In this document: piece by piece, positions 1-7,396 of the stretch
How positions within the stretch are numbered: the stretch's first letter is position 1
Layout of the letters: every line of letters begins with the position of its first letter
Translations under genes and position numbers: made by a program
The notes under the pieces: model-generated
Seen by the model: only the letters and a program-made list of their open reading frames with translations
Database searches by the model: none
What the model was told of the DNA's origin: nothing
Assembly: GCF_000195595.1 (NCBI RefSeq)
Contig: NZ_GL882573.1
Location: 62,001 to 126,000, forward strand
Source: Actinomyces sp. oral taxon 170 str. F0386
GTDB lineage: Bacteria > Actinomycetota > Actinomycetes > Actinomycetales > Actinomycetaceae
Length of the DNA: 64,000 nt
Reading direction: 5' to 3'

Positions 1-18
1 GCCCGGCTCGACGTTGGT

Positions 19-876
19 TCAGGTCTCGGTGATGCGCAGGCTCCGGCGCATCACGCGCGGCAGACCGCGTCCGTAGAGGGTGCCCTCCTTCGCCTTGACG
101 GCGGCGACGAGCACAAAGCTGAGCGAGATGAGCAGCGCCCAGCTGCCGAACTTGCCGGCATGCACCAGGTGCCAGCCGTCGGCCTGGTCGGGGTAGCGCC
201 AGGCACTCAGCGCCGTGGCCAGGTTCTCCGCCAGCCAGAGGAATCCCCCGATGAGGATGAAGGCCACCGTCGTCGGCATCCAGTAGCGGTCCCCGCCGAC
301 AGTGAAGTGGACGGCGCTTCCCCACAGGGCGATGAGGAAACCGGCGGTGATGCCCCAGCGCAGGTCGATGATGACGTGGTGGGTGAAGAAGTTGAGGTAG
401 GCGGCCACGGCCAACAGGCTCACCGGCCACCACCGAAAGCCGCCCACGTGCAGGTCGAGGCGTCGGAAGGCCTGGCAGATGTAGGAGCCGACGGAGGCGT
501 ACATGAACCCGGAGAAGACCGGCACCCCGCCGATGCGCACCACCCCGGCGTCCGGATAGGCCCAGGAGCCGGTGTGGACCTTGAATACCTCCAGCGCCAG
601 CCCGATGAGGTGGAAGGCGCAGATGACGCCGAGCTCGCGCCAGGTCTCCTGCTTCAGGGCGACGAAGGCGATCTGAACAACGACGACGTAGATCAGGAGG
701 GCGTCGTAGCGGGCGATCGGAGGATCCGCATGGTTCCAGATCAGGGCGCTGACCGCGAGCCCGGCGAAGATGGCGATGGCGAAGGCGCAGCAGGCCAGTT
801 CCAGGAGGGCGAACTGGACCAGGCGGCGGGGGAGTAGTCGCCACCGACTCCGCGGAAGGCGCGCGGTTTCAGGCAC
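19..876 (-). CDS. DUF817 family integral membrane protein
   Basis: 285-aa multi-spanning membrane protein with about eight hydrophobic segments. The conserved family features are visible: an early GLALEVFKVHTGSWAYP stretch (about residues 91-107), a GVPVFSGFMYASVGSY block, and an NFFTHHVIIDLRW loop. This matches the DUF817 family, whose biochemical function is unknown. The GTG start at 876 is chosen because a CATACT box sits 6 bases upstream, as in other leaderless genes here. It is 117 bases from the DNA-repair gene on the same strand, so it may have its own promoter. Family assignment is from recall; no function is inferred. Confidence 0.82.
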   Translation of the reverse strand: MPETARLPRSRWRLLPRRLVQFALLELACCAFAIAIFAGLAVSALIWNHADPPIARYDALLIYVVVVQIAFVALKQETWRELGVICAFHLIGLALEVFKVHTGSWAYPDAGVVRIGGVPVFSGFMYASVGSYICQAFRRLDLHVGGFRWWPVSLLAVAAYLNFFTHHVIIDLRWGITAGFLIALWGSAVHFTVGGDRYWMPTTVAFILIGGFLWLAENLATALSAWRYPDQADGWHLVHAGKFGSWALLISLSFVLVAAVKAKEGTLYGRGLPRVMRRSLRITET

Positions 877-882
877 GGCCGA

Positions 883-888
883 AGTATG
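883..888 (-). promoter_or_regulatory. Leaderless-type -10 box before the DUF817 gene
   Basis: On the minus strand CATACT lies 6 bases before the GTG at 876, the distance expected if transcription begins at the start codon. No Shine-Dalgarno sequence is visible. Confidence 0.4.
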
Positions 889-993
889 CCGTACCGTGAC
901 GTCGCCCTGGCGGACGAGAGCCCTGTGGCCCCGAGGTCCGCCGCGCCAGGGCCGGCATCATCTCCCGTCAGGTCAACCTCTGACCAGTCCCCA

Positions 994-1749
994 TCACCGC
1001 CGGATCGAGCGCAGTGCTCGCTTGATGATCCGTTCGGTAGCTGGGCTGGGTGACTCCTCCTGCCAGCGCTCGCAGAGCTCAATGGCCCAGGCGGGCTGTG
1101 TCTTGGAGGCGTCGTGAATCCAGTTCGCCACTGAGTCCTGCACATAGCGGGAGGAGTCGGCGCGCAGTGGCTCGAGTAGTGGAAGCCCCCGCTCGGGCTC
1201 CTTCTTGAGCGCGGGGATGTGCCGTGCCCACACGCCGCGTGGACGTAGCGCCTCGCTGGCGAAGCGCCGAATGCGCTCCGAGGGTTCCGAGGTCCATTGT
1301 CGCAGCGCACGGATCGCCTCGTCGAGCTGGGGCACCAAGTGCGGACGCACTGCCATCCATGACCACTCGCGCACTCCGAAGTGCGGGTCATCCGCGGCTG
1401 GTCGCACCAGGGTCAACAGCGTGTCGACGTCGGCGTCCTTCTCCTGGGAGACCAGGGCGAAGACCGCCCAGCCCCGAACGGTGTCGGCCGGGTGGTCGGC
1501 AAGATCCAGGCAGGCGGAGTGCCCAAGGTGTGTATACAGCGCTTCGCCCATGGTCTGCATACGGGCCAGGATGCCGAGCGAGTCGGCGTGCTTGGCCGCT
1601 TCAAGCAGATCCTCTGGTGCGTCCGGCACTACCTGCGTCAGAAGTGTGGAATGGGTGATGGCCAGGATCTCTGCCAGTGTTCGGGACTCGTCCCGTCCCG
1701 AGTTCAGGCCGACTTGACGTTCTGCGGCGATATCTGCGGTGGGGCTCAT
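994..1749 (-). CDS. DNA alkylation repair-like HEAT-repeat protein
   Basis: 251-aa, almost entirely alpha-helical protein. It reads as successive HEAT-like helical pairs: one containing ADHPADTVRGWAVFAL, one with DDPHFGVREWSWMAVRPHL, one with SEPSERIRRFASEALRP and one with DSSRYVQDSVANWIHDASK. The WAVF / VREWSWMAVRP / VQDSVANWI pattern is typical of the AlkD-related family that binds alkylated DNA and, in characterised members, acts as a glycosylase. It follows the flavoprotein gene by 3 bases, so the two are almost certainly cotranscribed under the TetR regulator. Whether the catalytic Asp/Trp set of AlkD is intact cannot be settled by eye. Confidence 0.75.
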   Translation of the reverse strand: MSPTADIAAERQVGLNSGRDESRTLAEILAITHSTLLTQVVPDAPEDLLEAAKHADSLGILARMQTMGEALYTHLGHSACLDLADHPADTVRGWAVFALVSQEKDADVDTLLTLVRPAADDPHFGVREWSWMAVRPHLVPQLDEAIRALRQWTSEPSERIRRFASEALRPRGVWARHIPALKKEPERGLPLLEPLRADSSRYVQDSVANWIHDASKTQPAWAIELCERWQEESPSPATERIIKRALRSIRR

Positions 1750-1752
1750 GCG

Positions 1753-2364
1753 TCACTTCACCACGAGCCGGGCCACGCGCTTGAGGTGCTTCTTGTGCTG
1801 GCCTCTACTGGCCTTGCCCACCTTGCCGAAGTTGACCCAGGTCCGCCCACTCATGCCCACCTGCTTGAGGGCGGCGCCCAGGAACACCGAGCTCACGTAG
1901 TTGCCGGAGAACCGGCGCAGGAACCAGGTCGGAGAGGTCGAGGTGGTGAGCACCAGGACCCGCTTGATGTGGCCGAGGTGCCCCTTCACCCCGGAGGCCG
2001 TGGGGTGGTAGGCCCAGTTCTGCTTCATGACCTTGTCCACGAAGCCCTTGACGATGGCGGGCAGCTCGCTCCACCAGATCGGGGCGATGACAATGATGCG
2101 CGAGGCCCCCTCGATGAGCTTCTGGTAGTGGCTCACCAGCGGGTCCAGTGTGCCGCCCTCCGTGTACAGGGCCAGTTCCTCGGCGGGCATGCGCGGGTCG
2201 AAACCGTCGGCGTAGAGATCGACGACGTCGTAGGGCCTGCCCGCCTTGTCCAGTGCGGAGGTGGCGGCCTCCAGCACGGCGTGGTTGAAGGATCCGTCGT
2301 AGGGGTGGGCGTAGATGATGAGGGTGCGGTCGCCCGTCTTCTTGAGGGGGTTCTTGGCGGTCAT
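1753..2364 (-). CDS. NAD(P)H quinone oxidoreductase-like flavodoxin-fold protein
   Basis: 203-aa protein of the NQO1/MdaB/KefF type. An early beta strand LIIYAHPYDGSFNHAV (about residues 15-30) is the FMN/FAD phosphate-binding segment of this family, followed by DVVDLYADGFDP and the flavin-contacting IAPIWWSELPAIVKGFVDKV (about 92-111). Members reduce quinones or nitro compounds by two electrons, limiting redox cycling. The ATG overlaps the TGA of the TetR gene by one base, so translation is coupled. Position behind a TetR repressor and before an alkylation-repair gene suggests a response to a quinone- or electrophile-type toxicant (inference). Confidence 0.85.
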   Translation of the reverse strand: MTAKNPLKKTGDRTLIIYAHPYDGSFNHAVLEAATSALDKAGRPYDVVDLYADGFDPRMPAEELALYTEGGTLDPLVSHYQKLIEGASRIIVIAPIWWSELPAIVKGFVDKVMKQNWAYHPTASGVKGHLGHIKRVLVLTTSTSPTWFLRRFSGNYVSSVFLGAALKQVGMSGRTWVNFGKVGKASRGQHKKHLKRVARLVVK

Positions 2365-2921
2365 CAGCTGTCTCCAATCGTGACGATGGCGCGCAGGGCT
2401 GCGCGGATGAAGGTGGCGTCGGCGTCAGTGGCGCCGACGGCGATGAGCTGGGTGTAGCCCTGCAGGCAGGACCACACCAGGAGGTGAAGCGGTTCCGGGT
2501 CGGTTCCCCGCTGCGTGGCCAGGCGCTCCACCTCACCGTAGGTCAGCGCCAGCAGCGGGTGCTCGTCGAGGCGGTCGAAGGCCGCGACGGCGGCGGGGCT
2601 GACCTGGTTGAACTCGAAGAGCCTGGGGTGCTCGGCGGCCAGGTCCACCAGGAGGGTCCCGATACCGACGAGCGACTCGATCGGATCGTCCTGGATGAGG
2701 GCGTCCGCGCGCTGGCCCAGCGAGGCGGACAGCTGGTGCGCCGCGGCCTCGAAGAGGCTGGTCTTGGACGGGAAGTGCTTGTAGCAGGCGGGTGTGGTCA
2801 CCCCGCAGGCGTGGGCCACACCGCCCAGCGTCACCGCGTGCCAACCGTCGGAGTCAATGAGGTCCAGGGTGGTGTCGATGAGCCGCTGACGGGTGTCCGT
2901 GCTGCGCCGGTCGATCTTCAC
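2364..2921 (-). CDS. TetR family transcriptional repressor
   Basis: 185 aa from the GTG at 2921. Residues about 6-50 form a TetR-type N-terminal domain: RQRLIDTTLDLIDSDGW, then the helix-turn-helix VTLGGVAHACGVTTPACYKHFPSK. The C-terminal half is a divergent ligand-binding domain with a WSCLQGYTQLIAVGA stretch. An in-frame upstream GTG at 2945 lies inside the inverted repeat at 2928-2948, so the later GTG, just downstream of that operator candidate, is preferred. First gene of an operon with the flavoprotein and the HEAT-repeat gene; probably represses its own operon. The inducing ligand is unknown. Confidence 0.88.
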   Translation of the reverse strand: MKIDRRSTDTRQRLIDTTLDLIDSDGWHAVTLGGVAHACGVTTPACYKHFPSKTSLFEAAAHQLSASLGQRADALIQDDPIESLVGIGTLLVDLAAEHPRLFEFNQVSPAAVAAFDRLDEHPLLALTYGEVERLATQRGTDPEPLHLLVWSCLQGYTQLIAVGATDADATFIRAALRAIVTIGDS

Positions 2922-2927
2922 ACTAGG

Positions 2928-2948
2928 TAGGTTAACACAGTTCACCTA
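2928..2948. promoter_or_regulatory. Candidate TetR operator
   Basis: Imperfect inverted repeat TAGGTTAAC-ACA-GTTCACCTA: 9-base arms with one mismatch and a 3-base spacer, 6 bases upstream of the GTG of the TetR gene. Position, size and AT-richness fit an autoregulatory TetR operator. Confidence 0.65.
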
Positions 2949-3075
2949 TCTGTCAAGGGTGGGGCGGGGTGCCGGGGTCTCGCGCCCCATGGTCGTCACT
3001 GTCAACCGTGAGGGACCACTATGTGGTCGAACCGAGGTCTGCGACTCCGCCCGCGAAAGGTGTGGATGCTGCCGT

Positions 3076-3089
3076 TGTTAACGTTGCCA
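3076..3089. promoter_or_regulatory. LacI-type operator match
   Basis: TGTTAACGTTGCCA fits the pattern TG-NN-AACGTT-NN-CA, the usual core of LacI-family operators in Actinobacteria. No LacI regulator or sugar gene is adjacent. Confidence 0.45.
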
Positions 3090-3250
3090 AAGGCGGCAGT
3101 GCAACGACGTCGGACGGCCGGCAAGAATGGCGCTGACCAGCGCGAATATCGGTACGGGTGAACCTCGGGGGCCAGGACCTTGACACCTCCGCCGCAGAGG
3201 CCTTGAATCATCTCAAGTCCATCACAGCACGACGAACGCCTCAGCAGCGC

Positions 3251-3273
3251 CGGGCCGGGACGCCCCCGGCCCG
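3251..3273. terminator. GC-rich hairpin
   Basis: Perfect 8-bp stem CGGGCCGG / CCGGCCCG around a 7-base loop. No U-tract follows. It lies between the LacI-type site and the orphan start at 3295, so it may be a leader hairpin rather than a terminator. Confidence 0.35.
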
Positions 3274-3294
3274 TCCGGCATGAAAGGAGCACTG

Positions 3295-3411
3295 ATGACG
3301 CGTACCCCCTGCGGCTCCGCATTGCGGTCGACACCGATGCGCGTCACGCTGCCGTGCTCCGTCCGGTCGTCCAACCGGCGCCATCGATGCCAGTCGACTG
3401 CTACCCGATGA
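3295..3411 (+). CDS. Short orphan reading frame after a good ribosome site
   Basis: 38 codons from an ATG preceded by AAAGGAG at a plausible spacing (an in-frame ATG at 3280 adds five codons). The product would be basic and Ser/Thr/Cys-rich with no recognisable domain. It may be a leader peptide or the 5' remnant of a deleted gene. Listed mainly because the initiation site looks real while the downstream coding does not. Confidence 0.2.
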   Translation: MTRTPCGSALRSTPMRVTLPCSVRSSNRRHRCQSTATR

Positions 3412-3725
3412 CCATTCGCTGACGTCTCGAACCGCCAGCTGGTCGGAGGGGCTTGGGGAGCATCAGGTCTCCGAACCCGTCCCCGAGGGGCCCGCTCCGG
3501 CTCGTCGTCGAGCCTCGTCAGCCGGGTTCCTGCTCAATGTAGTTCCCAGTGATGCCCGTTGCCTCCTGGCAATGTGAGGCTGCAACTCAACTCATCCGAT
3601 CTTTGTTGCTGTCAGATCCATGATGCCTATGGACCTCGAACCCGGTTCCTGGCACTCTGGTGGGACGGCAGCGTCGCCGCCGGGCCCGCCCGCCATGCGG
3701 TGAGTGAAGCGAAAGGCCTGTTGTC

Positions 3726-5750
3726 ATGACCTCTGACCCCACGAACCGACCTCACACTGACACCGCCGCACCCTCGACCGTTTCCCACAAGCAGGACTCT
3801 CGGACCCGTGGTGCGGACGTTACCCCCGCGCCCGTCGCCAGCCCGGTCAGCACTGGGCCGCCCGAGCGTCCGCCGGTCCACCCGCAGCACCCGAGCTCGG
3901 GAACCTGGCACCCCGTGAGCACGGCAGGTGCGCCCTTGAGCGTGCGCGAGGTGGATGTTGCCGCCTCCACCGCCCCCGCCGCCCACACCTCCGCCCAGGC
4001 CAGCGCCCGCTCCTCTGTCCGTTCCCCCTCGGAGACCGCCGCAGCCGGCGTCGTTCTGCGGGATCTCGCCGACGAGTACGCCCTGCTCCTGTGCGCCCAC
4101 GACCCTGAGGCGGCCGCTCGCGCCGGCCTTCCCGGCAGGGCCATCCTGCCCGACTACTCGCCCGCGGGCCTGGCCGAGCGTCTCAGCGCCGAGCGCTCCC
4201 TGCGTCACCGCGTGGCCGCTGTCGACCGCTCCACCGGCTCCGATGAGCTCCTGCGCCGCCACCTCCTGGAGCGCCTGGAGACCTCCATCCAGTTCATTTC
4301 CGCCGGGGAGGAGGGCGGGAACCTCGGTTTCCTCTCCTCTCCCTTCCAGCGGATCGCCCGCCAGCTGCGCCGGCCCCCTGAGGCCCCCGACCGCGCCGGT
4401 TCTGATGAGGCCGATCTCGCCGAGGCCGAGGCCAAGTGGGAGGACGCCTGGAATCTGCATCGCACCCGCCTGGAGGCTCTGCCCACTGCCCTGGAGGGGC
4501 TGGCCGCCTCCCTGGCCGCCTCCGCCGAGGCCGGCGCCATCGCGCCGCTCAGCCAAGTCGACGTCGTCGCCGGGCAGGCGCGCGATCTCGCCCGCTGCCG
4601 CACCCGGCCCCTGCCCGAGGACCTGCCGGCCACCCTGCACGTCCAGCTGCAGGAGGCCGACATCGCGGCCCGCCGAGCCGCTCTGGACTTCGCCTCGCAC
4701 CTGCGCACCACCTTCTCACCACGTGCGCCGCAGGCCGAGGGGGTCGGCCCCCGGCGCCACGCCCTGTGGATGCGCCGCATCCTCGGCACCCGCGTGGATC
4801 CCGAGGAGACCTACGCCTGGGCCTCCGAGGAGCTGATCCGGGTCATCGCCGAGCAGGACGCCATTGCCGTCGACATCCTCGGCTCCGGCGCCGACGCCTA
4901 CCGCCTCAACCGGCACCTGCGCGCCGACCCGACCCACGCCCTGCTTCCACGGGACTACACGACCTGGGCTCAGGAGGTCGCTGACGAGGCCTGGGACGCC
5001 GTCGTCGGCCGTGTCCTCGATCCGCCTGACGGTCTGGGGCGCCCCCGGGTGAGCCTGGGCGAGCCCGGCGCAGGAGCCGTCCACTACGAGGAGCCGCGCG
5101 GAACCGGCGGGGAGCGCCGTCCCGGCATGGTCCTGCGGTCCTTGGCCGATGGCGAGCAGCTCGTGTGGCCGTGGATGGAGCGGACCGCGGTCCTGCACGA
5201 GTCGGTCCCTGGGCACCACGTCCATGCGGGTGCCCACGCCACCAGCACCCGGCTGACCGCCTGGCAGCGCTACCTGGGCTCTGTGCCCGGCTGCGACGAG
5301 GGCTGGGGCCTGTACGCCGAGTCCCTTGCCGACGAGCTCGGGCTCATGCCCACGCCAGAGGACCGCTTCGGCCGTCTGGCGGCACGCCGCTGGCGCCTTG
5401 CCCGGGTGCTTGTGGACCTGGGTGTCCACTCCCGCCTGCCCGTGCCCGACGACGTCGCGGCCCTCCCGGGAGCCGGCCGCGAGTGGAACCGGGCCACCGT
5501 GACCGCCGTGCTGCGCCATCACACCGTGATCTCTGAGGGGCGCCTGCGCTTCGAGGTCTCCCGGCACCTGGGGTGGCCGGCCCAGCCGCTGGCCTATGCG
5601 GTCGGCGAGCGGGTCTGGCAGGCCGGTCGGCACAGCGCCCAGGAGCGGGCTCGCGTCGAGGGCGGTGAGCTGGACCTGCGGGCCTTCCACAACTGGGGCA
5701 TCGACCTGGGCAGCGTGGGGCTCGATCTGCTCGCAAACGCCTTACATTGA
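3726..5750 (+). CDS. DUF885 family putative metallohydrolase
   Basis: 674 aa. About the first 100 residues are Pro/Thr/Ser-rich and probably disordered. The DUF885 core follows: an N-terminal helical region with DEYALLLCAHDPEAAARAG, a mid-region YRLNRHLRADP, and the diagnostic AVLHESVPGHHVHA motif (about residues 486-499), a HExxxGHH-like metal site, followed about 35 residues later by a GWGLYAESLADELG segment supplying the acidic ligand. Family members resemble zinc peptidases. No signal peptide is visible, so it is likely cytoplasmic. GAAAGG lies 8 bases before the ATG. It stands alone, with long untranslated gaps on both sides. Confidence 0.85.
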   Translation: MTSDPTNRPHTDTAAPSTVSHKQDSRTRGADVTPAPVASPVSTGPPERPPVHPQHPSSGTWHPVSTAGAPLSVREVDVAASTAPAAHTSAQASARSSVRSPSETAAAGVVLRDLADEYALLLCAHDPEAAARAGLPGRAILPDYSPAGLAERLSAERSLRHRVAAVDRSTGSDELLRRHLLERLETSIQFISAGEEGGNLGFLSSPFQRIARQLRRPPEAPDRAGSDEADLAEAEAKWEDAWNLHRTRLEALPTALEGLAASLAASAEAGAIAPLSQVDVVAGQARDLARCRTRPLPEDLPATLHVQLQEADIAARRAALDFASHLRTTFSPRAPQAEGVGPRRHALWMRRILGTRVDPEETYAWASEELIRVIAEQDAIAVDILGSGADAYRLNRHLRADPTHALLPRDYTTWAQEVADEAWDAVVGRVLDPPDGLGRPRVSLGEPGAGAVHYEEPRGTGGERRPGMVLRSLADGEQLVWPWMERTAVLHESVPGHHVHAGAHATSTRLTAWQRYLGSVPGCDEGWGLYAESLADELGLMPTPEDRFGRLAARRWRLARVLVDLGVHSRLPVPDDVAALPGAGREWNRATVTAVLRHHTVISEGRLRFEVSRHLGWPAQPLAYAVGERVWQAGRHSAQERARVEGGELDLRAFHNWGIDLGSVGLDLLANALH

Positions 5751-5959
5751 CCTGTACGGAGCGTTCAGGGGCGGCGCGGTGGGGTCTGGCCGTTCATCGG
5801 CCGGACCCTGGGCTTCCTCAGGGAGCAGCGGCCTGCTGGAAGGTGTCCGCTCGAGGCTCCCGGAGGTAGGTCTCCCTGATGTGAGAGGGCTCGCCGCCTG
5901 CGCAAACGCTGCCGGTTGAGATGCGATGTGAGGCAGTTGGCCCGTGGCGGGGTCAGAGC

Positions 5960-5991
5960 GTGCCGGGGCGGCAGGGGTGTCGCCCCGGCAC
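5960..5991. terminator. Strong hairpin downstream of the DUF885 gene
   Basis: Perfect 11-bp stem GTGCCGGGGCG / CGCCCCGGCAC with a 10-base loop. It lies 209 bases after the stop codon and lacks a U-tract, so it could be a distal terminator or the 3' end of an unrecognised transcript. Confidence 0.4.
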
Positions 5992-6420
5992 ACGGAAGGA
6001 CGCGTGATGCGTCGGCGGAACCCGGCGCCGTTGACGGGCTCCATGCGCTCCACTGTGCCATGAAGAGTGGTGTGACATGCCGAAACGGGAAACTTTAGCG
6101 CTTCGTTGAGGAAATGTGATGCTTTGCAGCAAGAATTGTCGGTTTCTCCGGGGACCGATGTCCCATGGTGGAGGTTTGACACAGAATCACTGAGGAAGGT
6201 CTGAGTGGGAGGGCTGCGCTCCGACCGCCGTCGACCACTCCTCGGCGTGTCGCAGCGGTGGACGAGAGTACCTCCGGAGCGCCGTCAGTGAGAAGCCGCT
6301 TCGATGTGACCCCCAGGATTCCGCACTAAACCGTGCAAAATTGGTGAACTTGACGGGCATCACAAAAAAGGTGTGCGACAACGGTGCGCTCGGGGCTCGG
6401 CCGGAGGGTGAGAGTCTGGA

Positions 6421-6426
6421 TACCCT
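6421..6426 (+). promoter_or_regulatory. Leaderless-type -10 box before the glycosyltransferase
   Basis: TACCCT followed by 6 bases and the GTG start at 6433. No Shine-Dalgarno is present. Confidence 0.55.
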
Positions 6427-6432
6427 GGTGGC

Positions 6433-7323
6433 GTGAGTCCCACCAAGCGCCCCGACCAGCGCGTTGCCGTGGTCATCCCCGCCAAGGACGAGGCCGAGCG
6501 CATCGCCACCACTGTTCGGGCCTGCCGCTCCATCCCGCGGGTGGATCTCGTCATCGTCGTCGACGACGGCTCGACCGACGGGACCCAGGACCACGCCCGC
6601 GCCGCGGGCGCCGTCACGGTGCGCCACTCCGTCTCACGTGGGAAGGCCTCCGCCATGGAGACCGGGGCCTCCGTCGTCGCGATGCGTGACTACTCCGACG
6701 GGCCCGCCCGGCTCCTGATGTTCATCGATGCAGACCTGGGGGACTCGGCCGCCTCCTGCGCCGAGCTGGTGCCCCCGGTCGTCGACGGCGTCGCCGACAT
6801 GTCCATCGCGGTCCCGCCCAAGCAGGCCGGGGCCGGTGGACGCGGCCGGGTGGTGCGCGCCGGCAGGAGGGCGATCTCGCTGGCCACCGGGTGGTTGCCG
6901 GTGGCGCCGCTGTCCGGCCAGCGATGTCTGAGCCGTGAGGCCTATGAGAAGGCCGTGCCCCTGGCCGACGGCTGGGGAGTCGAGGTGGGCCTGACGATCG
7001 ACGTCCTCGTGGCCGGGCTCGCCGTCATCGAGGTTCCCTGCGACATCACCCACCGTGTCACCGGCAACGACCGGGTCGGCACGATGCACCGAGCGTCCCA
7101 GTACAAGGACGTCCTACGGGCCGTCACCCGGCGCAAGCTGCGCCGTCACCGGGTGCGGCGGGGAGTCTTCGAGAAGGCGGCCGCTGAGCAGGACCACTTC
7201 TTCGCCTACCGCGCCGTGCCGTTGCCGCCCAAGGCCGACGACGATGTCGAGTCCGACGAGAAGCCGCGCGATGATGCCGATGCCCCGGAGGCTGCGGTGT
7301 CGTCGGAGACGGCCGACGACTGA
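6433..7323 (+). CDS. Family 2 glycosyltransferase
   Basis: 296 aa. A GT-A nucleotide-sugar-binding domain starts at VAVVIPAKDEAERIATTV (about residues 11-28), with the UDP/GDP-contacting VVDDGSTDGT (about 42-51) and an FIDADLGD metal-binding DxD (about 98-105). A later GWGVEVGLTIDVL segment resembles the acceptor part of dolichol-phosphate-mannose and glucosyl-3-phosphoglycerate synthase relatives. The last about 40 residues are acidic and disordered. No membrane segment, so probably a soluble or peripheral enzyme. It converges on the 765-aa membrane protein gene; such pairs are seen in other actinobacteria (recall), but the acceptor is unknown. Confidence 0.85.
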   Translation: MSPTKRPDQRVAVVIPAKDEAERIATTVRACRSIPRVDLVIVVDDGSTDGTQDHARAAGAVTVRHSVSRGKASAMETGASVVAMRDYSDGPARLLMFIDADLGDSAASCAELVPPVVDGVADMSIAVPPKQAGAGGRGRVVRAGRRAISLATGWLPVAPLSGQRCLSREAYEKAVPLADGWGVEVGLTIDVLVAGLAVIEVPCDITHRVTGNDRVGTMHRASQYKDVLRAVTRRKLRRHRVRRGVFEKAAAEQDHFFAYRAVPLPPKADDDVESDEKPRDDADAPEAAVSSETADD

Positions 7324-7396
7324 CGCACCGGGCCCGTCTCTCGGGTGGGATGTAGGCGTGAGGCCTGGTCGAGGCGTCGTCGCCCTCGGCTCGGTG

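Larger units (their letters stand above)
2949..3725. other. Gene-poor interval with an orphan leader
   Basis: No reading frame here has convincing actinobacterial codon bias or family resemblance. What can be seen: a LacI-type operator match at 3076-3089, a strong hairpin at 3251-3273, and a good Shine-Dalgarno (AAAGGAG) before an ATG at 3295 opening a 38-codon frame (3295-3411) rich in Arg, Ser and Cys. The arrangement resembles the control region of a sugar-utilisation gene whose coding part is gone. The last about 300 bases show nothing except the GAAAGG Shine-Dalgarno of the next gene. Confidence 0.5.
5751..6432. other. Gene-free interval of about 680 bases
   Basis: Apart from the hairpin at 5960-5991 and the -10 box of the next gene, nothing supportable is visible. 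The stretch 6080-6200 is less GC-rich than its surroundings and could hold a small RNA or promoter, but no reading frame there has plausible codon use and no known RNA fold was recognised. Confidence 0.4.

Noticed and set aside
2893-3081. 62-codon plus-strand frame overlapping the TetR operator
   Set aside because: No ribosome site, poor codon use, and it overlaps the TetR gene start and operator.
5742-6182. 146-codon minus-strand frame in the gene-free interval
   Set aside because: Third-position base use is not actinobacterial, no homology is recognisable, and it overlaps the DUF885 stop and a hairpin.
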